Assembly: GCA_020638595.1 (NCBI GenBank)
Contig: JACKIG010000017.1
Span: 13,354-77,353 of the forward strand
Source of the DNA: Rhodospirillaceae bacterium
Lineage (GTDB): Bacteria > Pseudomonadota > Alphaproteobacteria > DSM-16000 > Inquilinaceae
Direction: 5' to 3'
Length of the DNA stretch: 64,000 nt
How positions within the stretch are numbered: the first letter of the stretch is position 1; the number at the start of each line of letters is the position of its first letter. Of this stretch, positions 10,844-19,803 are shown in pieces. Position numbers and translations under genes: made by a program. The notes under the pieces are model-generated. The model worked only from the letters and a program-made list of their open reading frames with translations, was not told where the DNA came from and searched no databases.

Positions 10844-11613
10844 TGCGCGGTGGACCCGGCCGCCTGGGCAATGCGCATATAGCTTTCGCGGCAGCGGTCG
10901 TAGACCGCCGCGGTGGCGGTTCGCCCGCCGAACCGGGAAACCTCGACACCGGCAACCAGCAGCCGCAGCGCCGCACGAACCGCCTCCGCCAGGCCGGCGC
11001 CGTCGACGACTTCGCGGCTGGTCAGCGATGGGGCGATCGGGTGGTCCAGGATGTGGCGGGTCCGCTCCAGCGCCGCGATCAGCAGGCAGTGAACGGCGCC
11101 GTCCAGGTCGCCGGCGGCGGCCAGGCGGTCGGCCTGCGCCAGGGCGTCAAGGGGACGGGCGGGCTGCCCGGTCGCCTGCCGGTCATCGACGGGATCGCGG
11201 TCGGCCGCCATGCGCGGCGTGCGGCGGGGCCACATCCCCACCAGCCAGAGGCACACGGCCGCAAGCCCGCCGACGGCCAGGATCGCCAGGGCTATCTTGG
11301 CGACGCTGCGCAGGGGCGGGGGCGGGGTGTCCAGGGTCGGCGGCGGGTCGTCCGGCGCACTGGTCGGCGGCGCCGGGTCGTGCGCGGCGCCCGGCAGTTC
11401 CACCTGATAGGCCGAGCCGTCGAGCACAGCCCGCAGCGCGGCCGTCACCTCCTGCGGATCGACCGCCGGCCGGTGCTGGTCGGCGGTGGCGATGGCGGGG
11501 ACCGCGGCGATCATGGCCGCCAGCAGCCATCGGCGCGCGGCCGCACCCGATATCCGCAGGGGTGGCCGGTGCAGGCCGTCTTTCGTCGGGGCGCTGTCTG
11601 GCAATCGCTGCAT
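10840..11613 (-). CDS. DUF4129 domain membrane protein
   Basis: This is the first gene of the MoxR operon. I use the ATG at 11613, giving 257 residues. An ATG at 11661 would add 16 residues, and neither has a clear ribosome site. A signal-like segment (about 20-44, ending IATADQ) leads to a periplasmic Pro-rich region. A transmembrane helix (about 103-125) is followed by a cytosolic DUF4129 domain with the usual AGDLDGAVHCLLIAALERTR and LTSREV features. DUF4129 proteins occur with MoxR/DUF58 systems and transglutaminase-like proteins. The exact start is uncertain; the family assignment is fairly firm. Confidence 0.75.
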   Translation of the reverse strand: MQRLPDSAPTKDGLHRPPLRISGAAARRWLLAAMIAAVPAIATADQHRPAVDPQEVTAALRAVLDGSAYQVELPGAAHDPAPPTSAPDDPPPTLDTPPPPLRSVAKIALAILAVGGLAAVCLWLVGMWPRRTPRMAADRDPVDDRQATGQPARPLDALAQADRLAAAGDLDGAVHCLLIAALERTRHILDHPIAPSLTSREVVDGAGLAEAVRAALRLLVAGVEVSRFGGRTATAAVYDRCRESYMRIAQAAGSTAQ

Positions 11614-11844
11614 CGTCGGATAGGCGTCGCTCGGTGTCCGTCCGGACGATGGTGCCGGCATCGCCGGACAGTCTACAACGGGTGGCCGACCGCTGGCCCC
11701 ACCCAATTGCCGGCCCCGGGCTGGCATGCCGGCACTGCCCCGGGGGCCTAATCCCTTGCGTTGCGGGGGCGCGCACCGGCTAAGATGGGGGTACACTGCC
11801 CGGCAGTCGGACCGTCCCGGATTTGCACACGCGGAGGATACCCC

Positions 11845-12144
11845 ATGTCCAGCGAGGGCCTGCATGCGCCCAGAGATCGCCTGAGCGCCCAAACGATCGC
11901 TTTGCACCAGGCCATCACCTCGCTGATGGAAGAGCTGGAGGCCGTCGACTGGTACCGCCAGCGCGCCGATGACTGCAACGACCCGGCGTTGAAGGAGATC
12001 CTGCTGCACAACATGCGCGAAGAGATGGAACATGCGGCGATGCTGCTGGAATGGATCCGGCGCAACGACGGCGACTTCGCGCATGAGCTGAAGGACAACC
12101 TGTTCAAGGACGGGGCGATCGCCGGCCATCACGGGCACGACTAG
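11845..12144 (+). CDS. encapsulated-ferritin (EncFtn) family protein
   Basis: This 99-residue ferritin-like protein starts at the ATG at 11845 behind a clear ribosome site (CGGAGGA at 11832-11838). The sequence follows the Rhodospirillum rubrum EncFtn type. Glu29, Glu30, Glu32, Trp36, Glu60 and His63 line up, with a constant offset of two, with Glu31, Glu32, Glu34, Trp38, Glu62 and His65 of that protein, the residues of the ferroxidase centre and entry site. EncFtn forms a decameric ring that oxidises iron inside an encapsulin shell. Here no encapsulin gene is adjacent, and the C-terminus ends in GHHGHD rather than an LTVGSL-type cargo peptide. It likely oxidises Fe(II); whether it is encapsulated is open. 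Confidence 0.9.
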   Translation: MSSEGLHAPRDRLSAQTIALHQAITSLMEELEAVDWYRQRADDCNDPALKEILLHNMREEMEHAAMLLEWIRRNDGDFAHELKDNLFKDGAIAGHHGHD

Positions 12145-12372
12145 CACCCGGGGCGGACCGCTCCGGCCCCCTGGCGTTCCGGGACCGGGGCCGCTGACGC
12201 TTGATGATTGCGGCGGGTTGGCAGAGCATTATTGGTCCGATGGGTGCGCCTGTCCCTTGTGCGGGTGCCGGATGGTGTTGCATTGATAGATACTTTGCCG
12301 ATGCGTCTTGCGTGCAGGCTGCGGCTGGTCCGCATTCGGCCTGGAGGCGATGAGCATAGGAGCGAGACTCAC

Positions 12373-14169
12373 GTGATCCCCGTTGCGCCCTCCCGAGCCG
12401 GTCGGCGGGCTCCGATCCGCTACAGCGCCCTGCCGAAGGCTGCCGCCGCATCGGCAGCCCTGTTGCTGCTGTCGCTGACGGCCTGCGGGGGCGGACGGTT
12501 GTTCGACGACACGCCCTATGTGGGCGAGATCCAGCCGCGGGTGGCCCCGCCGCCGGAATTCGCGCAGGAAACGCCGGCGCCGGCGCCGGAACGCCTGCCG
12601 CCGCCGTCCCTGGATCCGGATGCCGAGACCGCGCTGGAGGCGGACACATCCGTCGAAGTTACGGTGGAACCGCCGGATGCCGTGGCCGACCGGCCGCGCC
12701 TGCCCAGCCAGGTTGAGGACGATCCCCGGCCCCCGCCGCCGGCGAACCCGCAATTCGACGTGACGGACGAGCCGGGGACGACGCCGCTGGCCGGGGCGCA
12801 GCCGACTCGCGCCCAGCCGGCAAGTCCCGCGGTGTTGCCCCCGGCGCCGGCCGCCCCGCAGCCAGCGCCTGCCGCCACGGTCGCCCAGCTTCCGCCGGCG
12901 AACCTGGCGGAAACCGAACGGCCGGCCCCGCCGACCCCGCAATTGGCGCTGCCGCCGCCGTCGCCGCCGGTGGTCGTGCCGGTGCCGGCCCCGGCACCGG
13001 CGGTTCCGGCAGGCGGTACCGCAACCCCCACCGTCGTTCCGGCGCCGGTCGCACCGCCCGCCGCAGCGCCGCCCGGGCCGCCGCCGACGGCGCGCGGGTC
13101 GAGCGTGATTGCCGCACCGACCGGGCCGCGTCCCACGCCGCCGGCGACCATTACCGAACCGACGGTACCGCCGCCGCCGGCCGCCCCGCCGCCGGCGCCG
13201 GCTCCATCGGGCGATTCGTCGGCAGTGCAGGACCCCGGCGCGCTGACCCGTCCGCCGACCGCTGGGCCCGTCGTCGCCGAAGCCCCGGTCCCAGGCACGC
13301 CGTCGCCGGCAATTCCCGGCCGTCCGGGGCAAGCGGCGTCCCCGACCGTCCCGTCGGCGCTGGAGACGGTTCCCCGGCCGCCGGTGTCGGAGGACTATCC
13401 CAACCTTGCCGATGTGCCGGCGCGGCCGGACGACCTGCCCACGGCAGACGAGATCACGGCGTTGCAGCGCCAGCTGCAGGCCGATCGCGATGCGTTGCGG
13501 GCCGGCTCGTCGCCGCCCCGCGTGACGCCGGCGATTCCCGAAGGCCCGCCGGTCGTGCCCTATGGTGCCGTTCCGCCGACGGCCGCGGCACCGGTACCTG
13601 CGCCGACGGCAGCACCGCGCGTGGCCGCGCCCCCCGCTGCCCCGGCATCGCCGGCACCGCGGATCGTGCCGCCGCCGGTGACGACGACGGCGCCGGTGCC
13701 CGATACGGCCGCGCCGCCGCCGGCAGCGGCGACGCCGGCTGCCCAGCCGATAGCACCGGCCCAGGTGGCCCCGGTACCGGCGTCGCCGCCGGCGCCGGCC
13801 GTGACGGCAGCGGCGCGCCCGTCGGCGTCGGTCGGCCAGGCGCAACGCGTGGCAACGCTGTTCTTCGGCCCCGGCTCGGTGGAGATCGGTGCGTCCAACA
13901 GGGCGGTGCTGGAACATGTGGTGGCCGAGCAGCGGTCCAGCGGTCGGACCATCCGCATCGTCGCCTATGCCGGCAACGGCGGTCGTGGCAGCGGGCTGAC
14001 AGCGCCCCTGGCCGGCGCGGGCAGAACCGCTGCCGCGCGGGCCGAAGCGGTGGCCGCAAGCCTGGCTGCACTGGGTGTCGATGCGGGCAGGATCGCCGTC
14101 GAAGCCGTCTATGACACCGCCGGTGGCAGTGCCGACGGCGGCGAGCGAGCCGAGATTTTCCTGGAATAG
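12373..14169 (+). CDS. proline/alanine-rich lipoprotein with OmpA-like C-terminus
   Basis: I choose the GTG at 12373, which has an AGGAG at 12358-12362. It gives 598 residues. The N-terminus has a basic region, a hydrophobic helix and a lipobox LSLTAC, so the mature protein should be lipidated. The next 400-plus residues are low-complexity Pro/Ala/Val with few hydrophobic patches, a likely extended spacer across the periplasm. Residues from about 490 on form an OmpA-like domain (FFGPGSVEIGASNRAVLEHV..., then an ARAEAVAASLAALGV helix), the fold that binds peptidoglycan. The Asp/Arg ligands of classical OmpA domains are not well kept, so peptidoglycan binding is inferred. Codon repetition makes all six frames open here. 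Confidence 0.75.
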   Translation: MIPVAPSRAGRRAPIRYSALPKAAAASAALLLLSLTACGGGRLFDDTPYVGEIQPRVAPPPEFAQETPAPAPERLPPPSLDPDAETALEADTSVEVTVEPPDAVADRPRLPSQVEDDPRPPPPANPQFDVTDEPGTTPLAGAQPTRAQPASPAVLPPAPAAPQPAPAATVAQLPPANLAETERPAPPTPQLALPPPSPPVVVPVPAPAPAVPAGGTATPTVVPAPVAPPAAAPPGPPPTARGSSVIAAPTGPRPTPPATITEPTVPPPPAAPPPAPAPSGDSSAVQDPGALTRPPTAGPVVAEAPVPGTPSPAIPGRPGQAASPTVPSALETVPRPPVSEDYPNLADVPARPDDLPTADEITALQRQLQADRDALRAGSSPPRVTPAIPEGPPVVPYGAVPPTAAAPVPAPTAAPRVAAPPAAPASPAPRIVPPPVTTTAPVPDTAAPPPAAATPAAQPIAPAQVAPVPASPPAPAVTAAARPSASVGQAQRVATLFFGPGSVEIGASNRAVLEHVVAEQRSSGRTIRIVAYAGNGGRGSGLTAPLAGAGRTAAARAEAVAASLAALGVDAGRIAVEAVYDTAGGSADGGERAEIFLE

Positions 14170-14254
14170 ACCTCCGACCGAGCACACGGCGGACGGGCAA
14201 GACCCGCCAACCGGATCCGGAGCCTTCTTCAACGGCCCTGTTAGGAGTGATGGG

Positions 14255-15478
14255 GTGATCGATCAGCAGTTCCACAAGATCAAGCGCCTGCCGCCCTATG
14301 TGTTCGCCGAGGTGAATGCCATGAAGGCAAAGGCGCGCGGGGCGGGCGAGGACATCATCGACTTCGGGATGGGCAATCCCGACAGCCCGACGCCGAAGCA
14401 CATCGTCGACAAGCTGGTGGCGGCCGTGCAGGACCCGCGCACCCACCGCTATTCCAACTCGCGCGGCATCCCGGGCCTGCGCAAGGCCCTGGCCGGCTAT
14501 TACGGCCGCCGGTTCGGGGTGGAGCTGGACGCCGAAAGCGAGGTCGTCGCCGTCCTTGGCTCCAAGGAAGGGCTGGCCAACCTGGCACAGGCGATCACCA
14601 GCCCCGGCGACATCATCCTGGCGCCGAACCCGAGCTATCCGATTCACATGTTCGGGTTCATCATCGCCGGTGCGGCCATTCGCAGCCTGCCGGCCCTGGC
14701 CGGACCGGAATTCCTCACCCAGCTTGACCGGTCGTTCCGCCACAGCGTGCCGAAGCCGACCGCGCTGGTGCTGAACTATCCGGCCAACCCGACGACGCAG
14801 GTCGTCGACCTCGACTTCTATCGCGAGGTCGTCGCCTATTGCCGGACGCACGGCATCTACATCCTGTCCGACATCGCCTATTCCGAGATCTATTTCGAAG
14901 GCGACCCGCCGCCGTCGGTGTTGCAGATCCCCGAGGCGCGGGAGATCGCGGTCGAGTTCACGTCGCTCAGCAAGACCTACTCCATGCCCGGATGGCGGAT
15001 CGGCTTTGCCGCCGGCAACCAGCGGCTGATCGCCGCCCTGGCACGGGTGAAGTCGTATCTGGACTATGGGGCCTTCACGCCGGTGCAGGTAGCGGCCGCG
15101 GCGGCGCTGAACGGCCCGCAGGACTGCGTGGACGAGATGCGCGAGCTCTACCGCAACCGCAGGGACGTGCTGGTGGAGGGGCTGCGTGCCTCCGGCTGGT
15201 GGGTGCCCAGCCCGCCGGCGACGATGTTCCTGTGGGCGCCGGTACCGCCGCAATTCGCAGCCATGGGATCGCTGGAGTTCAGCAAGCTGCTGTTGCGCCA
15301 TGCCAAGGTCGCGGTGTCGCCCGGCGTCGGGTTCGGGGAATACGGCGAGGGCTTCGTCCGGTTCGCACTGGTCGAGAACCGCCAACGGATCCGCCAAGCT
15401 TGCAGGAATATCAAGGCGTTCTTGAACAACACTCAGATCGACATCGAGAAGCCGGCAGGCGAACTGGTTATGTCATGA
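14255..15478 (+). CDS. class I/II aminotransferase (alanine/LL-DAP type)
   Basis: The GTG at 14255 lies 7 bp after AGGAG (14243-14247) and gives 407 residues, the usual length; the longer reading runs back into the lipoprotein gene. The protein matches PLP fold type I aminotransferases of the AlaC / LL-diaminopimelate-like group: HKIKRLPPYVFAEV at the start, DFGMGNPD for substrate contact, NYPANPTT, and SLSKTYSMPGWRIGF with the PLP lysine. In alphaproteobacteria this gene stands directly before hom, as here (ATGA overlap at 15475-15478). It likely makes alanine or a related amino acid in the cytosol. The precise substrate cannot be told from sequence. Confidence 0.9.
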   Translation: MIDQQFHKIKRLPPYVFAEVNAMKAKARGAGEDIIDFGMGNPDSPTPKHIVDKLVAAVQDPRTHRYSNSRGIPGLRKALAGYYGRRFGVELDAESEVVAVLGSKEGLANLAQAITSPGDIILAPNPSYPIHMFGFIIAGAAIRSLPALAGPEFLTQLDRSFRHSVPKPTALVLNYPANPTTQVVDLDFYREVVAYCRTHGIYILSDIAYSEIYFEGDPPPSVLQIPEAREIAVEFTSLSKTYSMPGWRIGFAAGNQRLIAALARVKSYLDYGAFTPVQVAAAAALNGPQDCVDEMRELYRNRRDVLVEGLRASGWWVPSPPATMFLWAPVPPQFAAMGSLEFSKLLLRHAKVAVSPGVGFGEYGEGFVRFALVENRQRIRQACRNIKAFLNNTQIDIEKPAGELVMS

Positions 15479-16782
15479 GCGACGCTCGGCCATTGGCGGT
15501 GGCCGTGGCCGGGCTCGGCACGGTGGGTGCCGAAGTCGTCCGGCTGGTCCGGGCGGCGGCCGACCTGCATGCCCAGCGATGCGGCCGCCGGCTGGAGGTC
15601 GTGGGCGTATCCGCCCGCGACCGCACGAAGGACCGCGGGGTCGACCTGGGTGGAATCGACTGGTACGACGACGCCGTGACCCTGGCGCGGTCGGCCCCGG
15701 CTGAGGTGATCATAGAGCTGATCGGCGGCAGCGACGGCGTTGCCCGGGCGGTGTGCCACGAGGCGATTGCGCAGGGCCGACACCTGGTCACGGCGAACAA
15801 GGCCCTGCTGGCGCACCATGGCGCCGAGCTGGTGTGGGCGGCGGAAGCCAAGGGCGTGGCCCTGGGCTATGAGGCCGCAGTCGCGGGCGGCATTCCCGCG
15901 GTGAAGGGAATGCGCGAGGGTCTTGCGGCCAACCGGCTGGACCGGGTCGTCGGCATCCTGAACGGCACCTGCAACTTCATCCTGACGGGCATGCGCGAGA
16001 GCGGGCGCGACTTCGCCACCGAACTGGCGACGGCGAAGGCGCGCGGCTATGCCGAAGCCGACCCGACGATGGACATCGACGGCATCGACGCCGCCCACAA
16101 GCTGGTGCTGCTGGCGCAGCTGGCGTTCAACGGCGCCATCGCCTTCGACAGCGTCCATGTGGAAGGCATCCGCGGCCTTGCCACCACCGACATCGGCTAT
16201 GCCGAGGAGCTCGGCTATCGCATCAAGCTGTTGGGGATAGCCGAACGCATGGGCGAGGGCGTGTGCCTGCGCGTGCATCCGTGCATGGTGCCCAGGGACC
16301 TGCCCATCTCCACCGTCGAGGGCGTGCTGAACGCGGTCGTGGCCTATGGACACGAGGTGGGCGAAGTGATGATGGTCGGCCAGGGGGCGGGTGCCGGCCC
16401 CACCGCTTCGGCGGTGGTCGCCGACCTTCTGGACATTGCCCGGGGGTGCCGGGTACCGCCGCTGGGGGCGCCGGTGCAATGCCTCGCCCCGCTGACGCAT
16501 GTACCGATTGCCGACCGGCAGGGTGCCTATTATCTGCGGCTGATGGTGCTGGACCGGCCTGGGGTCATCGCGGAGATTGCGGCCCATATGCGCGATCAAG
16601 GTATCAGCCTGGAAGGGTTCATCCAGCGTGCACGGTCGCCGGATGTGGCCGTGCCGGTGGTGATGACGACCCATGAGACGACGGAGTCGGCCATGCAGGC
16701 CGCGCTGGGCGAGATCGCCGCGCTGCCTGTCGTTCTCGAAGCGCCGGTGCTGATCCGGATCGAAACCCTGAACCATCAGTGA
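15475..16782 (+). CDS. hom: homoserine dehydrogenase
   Basis: This 435-residue enzyme reduces aspartate semialdehyde to homoserine, the branch point to threonine and methionine. An N-terminal NAD(P) fold carries GLGTVGAEV. The catalytic domain has NGTCNFIL and GYAEADPTMDIDGIDAAHKL with the conserved Glu/Asp/Lys. A C-terminal ACT domain (YYLRLMVLDRPGVIAEIA) points to allosteric control by an amino acid, normally threonine. The start overlaps the aminotransferase stop by 4 bp. Normal length, all motifs intact. A split methionine synthase is encoded elsewhere in the same window. Confidence 0.96.
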   Translation: MSDARPLAVAVAGLGTVGAEVVRLVRAAADLHAQRCGRRLEVVGVSARDRTKDRGVDLGGIDWYDDAVTLARSAPAEVIIELIGGSDGVARAVCHEAIAQGRHLVTANKALLAHHGAELVWAAEAKGVALGYEAAVAGGIPAVKGMREGLAANRLDRVVGILNGTCNFILTGMRESGRDFATELATAKARGYAEADPTMDIDGIDAAHKLVLLAQLAFNGAIAFDSVHVEGIRGLATTDIGYAEELGYRIKLLGIAERMGEGVCLRVHPCMVPRDLPISTVEGVLNAVVAYGHEVGEVMMVGQGAGAGPTASAVVADLLDIARGCRVPPLGAPVQCLAPLTHVPIADRQGAYYLRLMVLDRPGVIAEIAAHMRDQGISLEGFIQRARSPDVAVPVVMTTHETTESAMQAALGEIAALPVVLEAPVLIRIETLNHQ

Positions 16783-16801
16783 GCGGGGGAGGCGAGGCGG
16801 G

Positions 16802-17791
16802 ATGCCCAGCGACGCGCATATGGACCGCAACCTGGCCCTCGAGGCCGTCCGGGTCACGGAGGCGGCGGCCCTGGCCGCCTTTCAATTCATGGGCCGGGGC
16901 GACGACATCCAGGGGGAGCAGGCGGCGATCCTGGCGATGCGCCGCGCCCTGAACGGCCTTGCCATCGCCGGCACCGTCGTCATCGGCGAGGGTGAGGATG
17001 GCGACGATGTCGCCATCCCGCCGGGACTGCTGGTCGGGTCCGGCGAGGGGCCGGCGCTCGACCTGGCCGTGAACCCGCTGGAGGGGGCGACGATCGCGGC
17101 GCTCGGCGGTCCCAACGCCATCTCCGCCGTGGCCATGGCCAGCAAGAACGGCCTGTTGGCCGTGCCCCCGATCTACATGGAGAAGATCGCCGTCGGCGGC
17201 GGCCTGCCCGCGGATGTCGTCAGCCTTGATGCCAGTCCTGCGGAGAACCTGAAGGCTTTGAGCCGCGCCCTTGGCACGGATGTGGCCGACCTGACCGCCT
17301 GCGTGCTCGACCGGCCCCGGCACGAGATGCTGGTGGCGAAGATCCGCGAGGCCGGGGCGCGCGTGATGCTGATCCAGGATGGCGACGTGTCCGGCGTGGT
17401 GGCGACGGCCGAGCCGATGAGCGGCGTCGACATCTACCTGGGCGTGGGCGGCGCGACGGAGGGCATCCTGGCCGCGGCGGCCTTGCGCTGCGTCGGCGGG
17501 CAGATGCAGGGGCGGCTGGCGCCGCGATCCAGCGAGGAGCGCGCGCAGGCCCTGGCCCTGGGACACACTGACCCTGACCGTATCTTCACCATCGACGACA
17601 TGGCCGCGGGTGAAGTGATGTTCGCCGCGACCGGCGTGACGTCAGGATCGCTGCTGCGCGGGATCCACCGGTTGGGCAGCGGTGCTGTGACCCATTCGAT
17701 CGTCATGCGCTCGCAAACGGGAACGGTCCGGCGGATCGAGGCCCATCATCGGCCGAACGGGTCCGTGCCCGGCCCCCGTGGGCGCGCCTGA
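16802..17791 (+). CDS. glpX: class II fructose-1,6-bisphosphatase
   Basis: This 329-residue protein of the GlpX family hydrolyses fructose 1,6-bisphosphate in gluconeogenesis; some members also act on sedoheptulose bisphosphate. Visible motifs are MDRNLALEAVRVTEAAALAAF at the N-terminus, the metal site region VVIGEGEDGDD and LDLAVNPLEGAT. GGATEGILAAAALRCVGG comes near residue 215-232. It starts 19 bp after hom and overlaps recJ only if recJ uses its upstream GTG. With the PPi-type phosphofructokinase 2 kb downstream, the cell has both a hydrolytic and a reversible route at this step. Confidence 0.95.
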   Translation: MPSDAHMDRNLALEAVRVTEAAALAAFQFMGRGDDIQGEQAAILAMRRALNGLAIAGTVVIGEGEDGDDVAIPPGLLVGSGEGPALDLAVNPLEGATIAALGGPNAISAVAMASKNGLLAVPPIYMEKIAVGGGLPADVVSLDASPAENLKALSRALGTDVADLTACVLDRPRHEMLVAKIREAGARVMLIQDGDVSGVVATAEPMSGVDIYLGVGGATEGILAAAALRCVGGQMQGRLAPRSSEERAQALALGHTDPDRIFTIDDMAAGEVMFAATGVTSGSLLRGIHRLGSGAVTHSIVMRSQTGTVRRIEAHHRPNGSVPGPRGRA

Positions 17792-17819
17792 GGCGGACCC
17801 GCGGGTCCGGACCGGCCCG

Positions 17820-19592
17820 ATGGACGCCCTGGACCGCCTGCAGCCGGTCAGCGGCCGTCCGTGGCGGATGCGGCCGGTCGACCTGCGCGTTGCGCGGGCG
17901 ATCCAGGAACGCTACGGCCTGCCGGAGCTGCTGGCCCGGGTCGTCGTCGGCCGCGGCGTGTCGCTGGACGAGGTGGAGCACCATCTGGCGCCCAGCCTGC
18001 GCCATGGGCTGCCGAACCCGTCGATCCTCAAGGACATGGACAAGGCCGCCGAACGGATCGCCCGGGCCATCCGTTCGCGCGAGCCGACAGCCGTGTTCGC
18101 CGACTACGATGTCGACGGTGCCGCGGCGGCCGCCGTCCTGATCCGCCAGTTCCGCGCCCTTGGCCACGGGGCGCAGCTCTATGTTCCCGACCGCCGTGGC
18201 GAGGGCTACGGACTGAATGCCGCCGCATTGACCGCGCTGGCGGCCCAGGGCGTGCGCCTGGTGATTGCGGTGGATTGCGGTACCACGGCGTTCGAGGCGC
18301 TGGCCGCGGGGGCCGCGGCCGGGCTGGAGGTCATCGTTCTCGACCACCATTCGCCCGAAGCGGGGCTGCCGCCGGCCTATGCGCTGGTCAACCCGAACAG
18401 GCTGGACGAAAGCGCGGAGACGACGCGTCAGCTGGGCGCGGTGGCGGCCTGCGGGCTGGCCTTCCTGGCGGCGGTTGCCGTCAACCGGGCGATGCGCAAC
18501 GCCGGCGGCTTCGCCGGACGGGCAGAACCCGACCTGCGCGAGCTCCTGGACATCGTCGCCCTGGGCACGGTGTGCGATGTCGTGCCCTTGTCCGGCGTCA
18601 ACCGGGTCTTCGTCGCCCGCGGGCTGCAAGCGATGGCACGCCGCCGCAATTGCGGGCTTGCCGCCCTGGCCGACCGGGCGGGCATCGCCCAGCCGGTGGA
18701 TGCCGAGCATCTGGGGTTCCTGTTGGGTCCCCGCATCAACGCCGGCGGGCGCATCGGCCGCGCCGACCTGGGCGCCCGGCTGCTGGCCACCGACGACCCG
18801 CTGGAGGCGGCGGAGATCGCCGGCATTCTGGACGGCCACAACGCCGACCGCAGGGCGATCGAAGCGGCGGTGCTGGATGCGGCCCTGATGGCGGCGGAAC
18901 GGGACGGCCCGCCGGGGGCGCTGGTCATGGCGGCGGGCGAGGGCTGGCACGAGGGGGTCGTCGGCATCGTCGCCGCACGGCTGAAGGAGCGGTACCAGCG
19001 CCCGGCCATCGTCGCCGCCGTCACCGAAGGCATTGCCAAGGGGTCCGGCCGGTCGATGCCCGGGATCGACCTGGGGGCAGCGGTCGCGGACGCACGGCGT
19101 GCCGGCCTGGTGATCGCCGGCGGCGGGCACCCGATGGCCGCCGGGTTTACCGCGTCTGCCGACCGGCTGGAGGAGCTGCGGGCCTTCCTGGCCGACCGCA
19201 TGGGTGCGACGCGGGCGACGGCTGCCGCCCAGACCATCGACCTGGATGGCACCATGGCCGTGTCGGCCGCCCTGGACGGTACGATGGCGACGTCGCTGGC
19301 CCGCCTCGGGCCGTTCGGCTCCGGCTATCCGGAGCCGCGCTTCCTGGTGCCGGCGGCCCGCGTGGTCCAGGCCGCGACGGTCGGCAGCGACCACATCCGG
19401 TTCCGGTTGACCGATGCCGGCGGGCACTGGCTGGGGGCGATCGCCTTCCGGGCCGCCGGAACGCCGTTGGGCGATGCCCTGCTGGCCGGCGGGTCTGCCG
19501 CACTGCACCTGGTCGGGGCGCTGCGCATCGACCGCTGGCAGGGCCGCGAACGCGTGAGCTTTCGCGTGGAGGACGCCGCCAGGCCCTGGTGA
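17820..19592 (+). CDS. recJ: single-stranded-DNA-specific exonuclease RecJ
   Basis: This 590-residue protein starts at the ATG at 17820; a GTG at 17778 would overlap glpX by 14 bp. The DHH phosphoesterase motifs are in order: ADYDVDG at about residue 95, AVDCGTT near 150, DHHSPE near 173, and the DHHA1 motif GGGHPMAAGF near 430. An OB-like C-terminal domain follows. RecJ degrades single-stranded DNA 5' to 3' in recombination and mismatch repair. Length and motifs are normal. Its place after glpX is the usual one in related genomes, with no functional link known. Confidence 0.95.
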   Translation: MDALDRLQPVSGRPWRMRPVDLRVARAIQERYGLPELLARVVVGRGVSLDEVEHHLAPSLRHGLPNPSILKDMDKAAERIARAIRSREPTAVFADYDVDGAAAAAVLIRQFRALGHGAQLYVPDRRGEGYGLNAAALTALAAQGVRLVIAVDCGTTAFEALAAGAAAGLEVIVLDHHSPEAGLPPAYALVNPNRLDESAETTRQLGAVAACGLAFLAAVAVNRAMRNAGGFAGRAEPDLRELLDIVALGTVCDVVPLSGVNRVFVARGLQAMARRRNCGLAALADRAGIAQPVDAEHLGFLLGPRINAGGRIGRADLGARLLATDDPLEAAEIAGILDGHNADRRAIEAAVLDAALMAAERDGPPGALVMAAGEGWHEGVVGIVAARLKERYQRPAIVAAVTEGIAKGSGRSMPGIDLGAAVADARRAGLVIAGGGHPMAAGFTASADRLEELRAFLADRMGATRATAAAQTIDLDGTMAVSAALDGTMATSLARLGPFGSGYPEPRFLVPAARVVQAATVGSDHIRFRLTDAGGHWLGAIAFRAAGTPLGDALLAGGSAALHLVGALRIDRWQGRERVSFRVEDAARPW

Positions 19593-19803
19593 ATTTCGCA
19601 GGTGCGAAAGACCTGCGGTGGCCGCCGGCCGGCGAATGTGCTAGCATGTCTGACTTCATCGCCGCCGAGGCTGTGATCCGCGGCGCAGACCGGCTTTCTC
19701 CAGGGATGCCCAGGGTTTCGGCGGAGTGGCGTGGCTGCCGCCGAACGGCGCTGCCGGGCGGGCGGCGATCCATGAAAAGCAAACCCTTGGAGGGATCAAT
19801 CCC

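Noticed and set aside
12229..14232. Long minus-strand ORF of 667 codons opposite the OmpA-like lipoprotein
   Set aside because: It is made of Arg/Gly runs that mirror the Pro/Ala codons of the plus-strand gene; no domain is visible.
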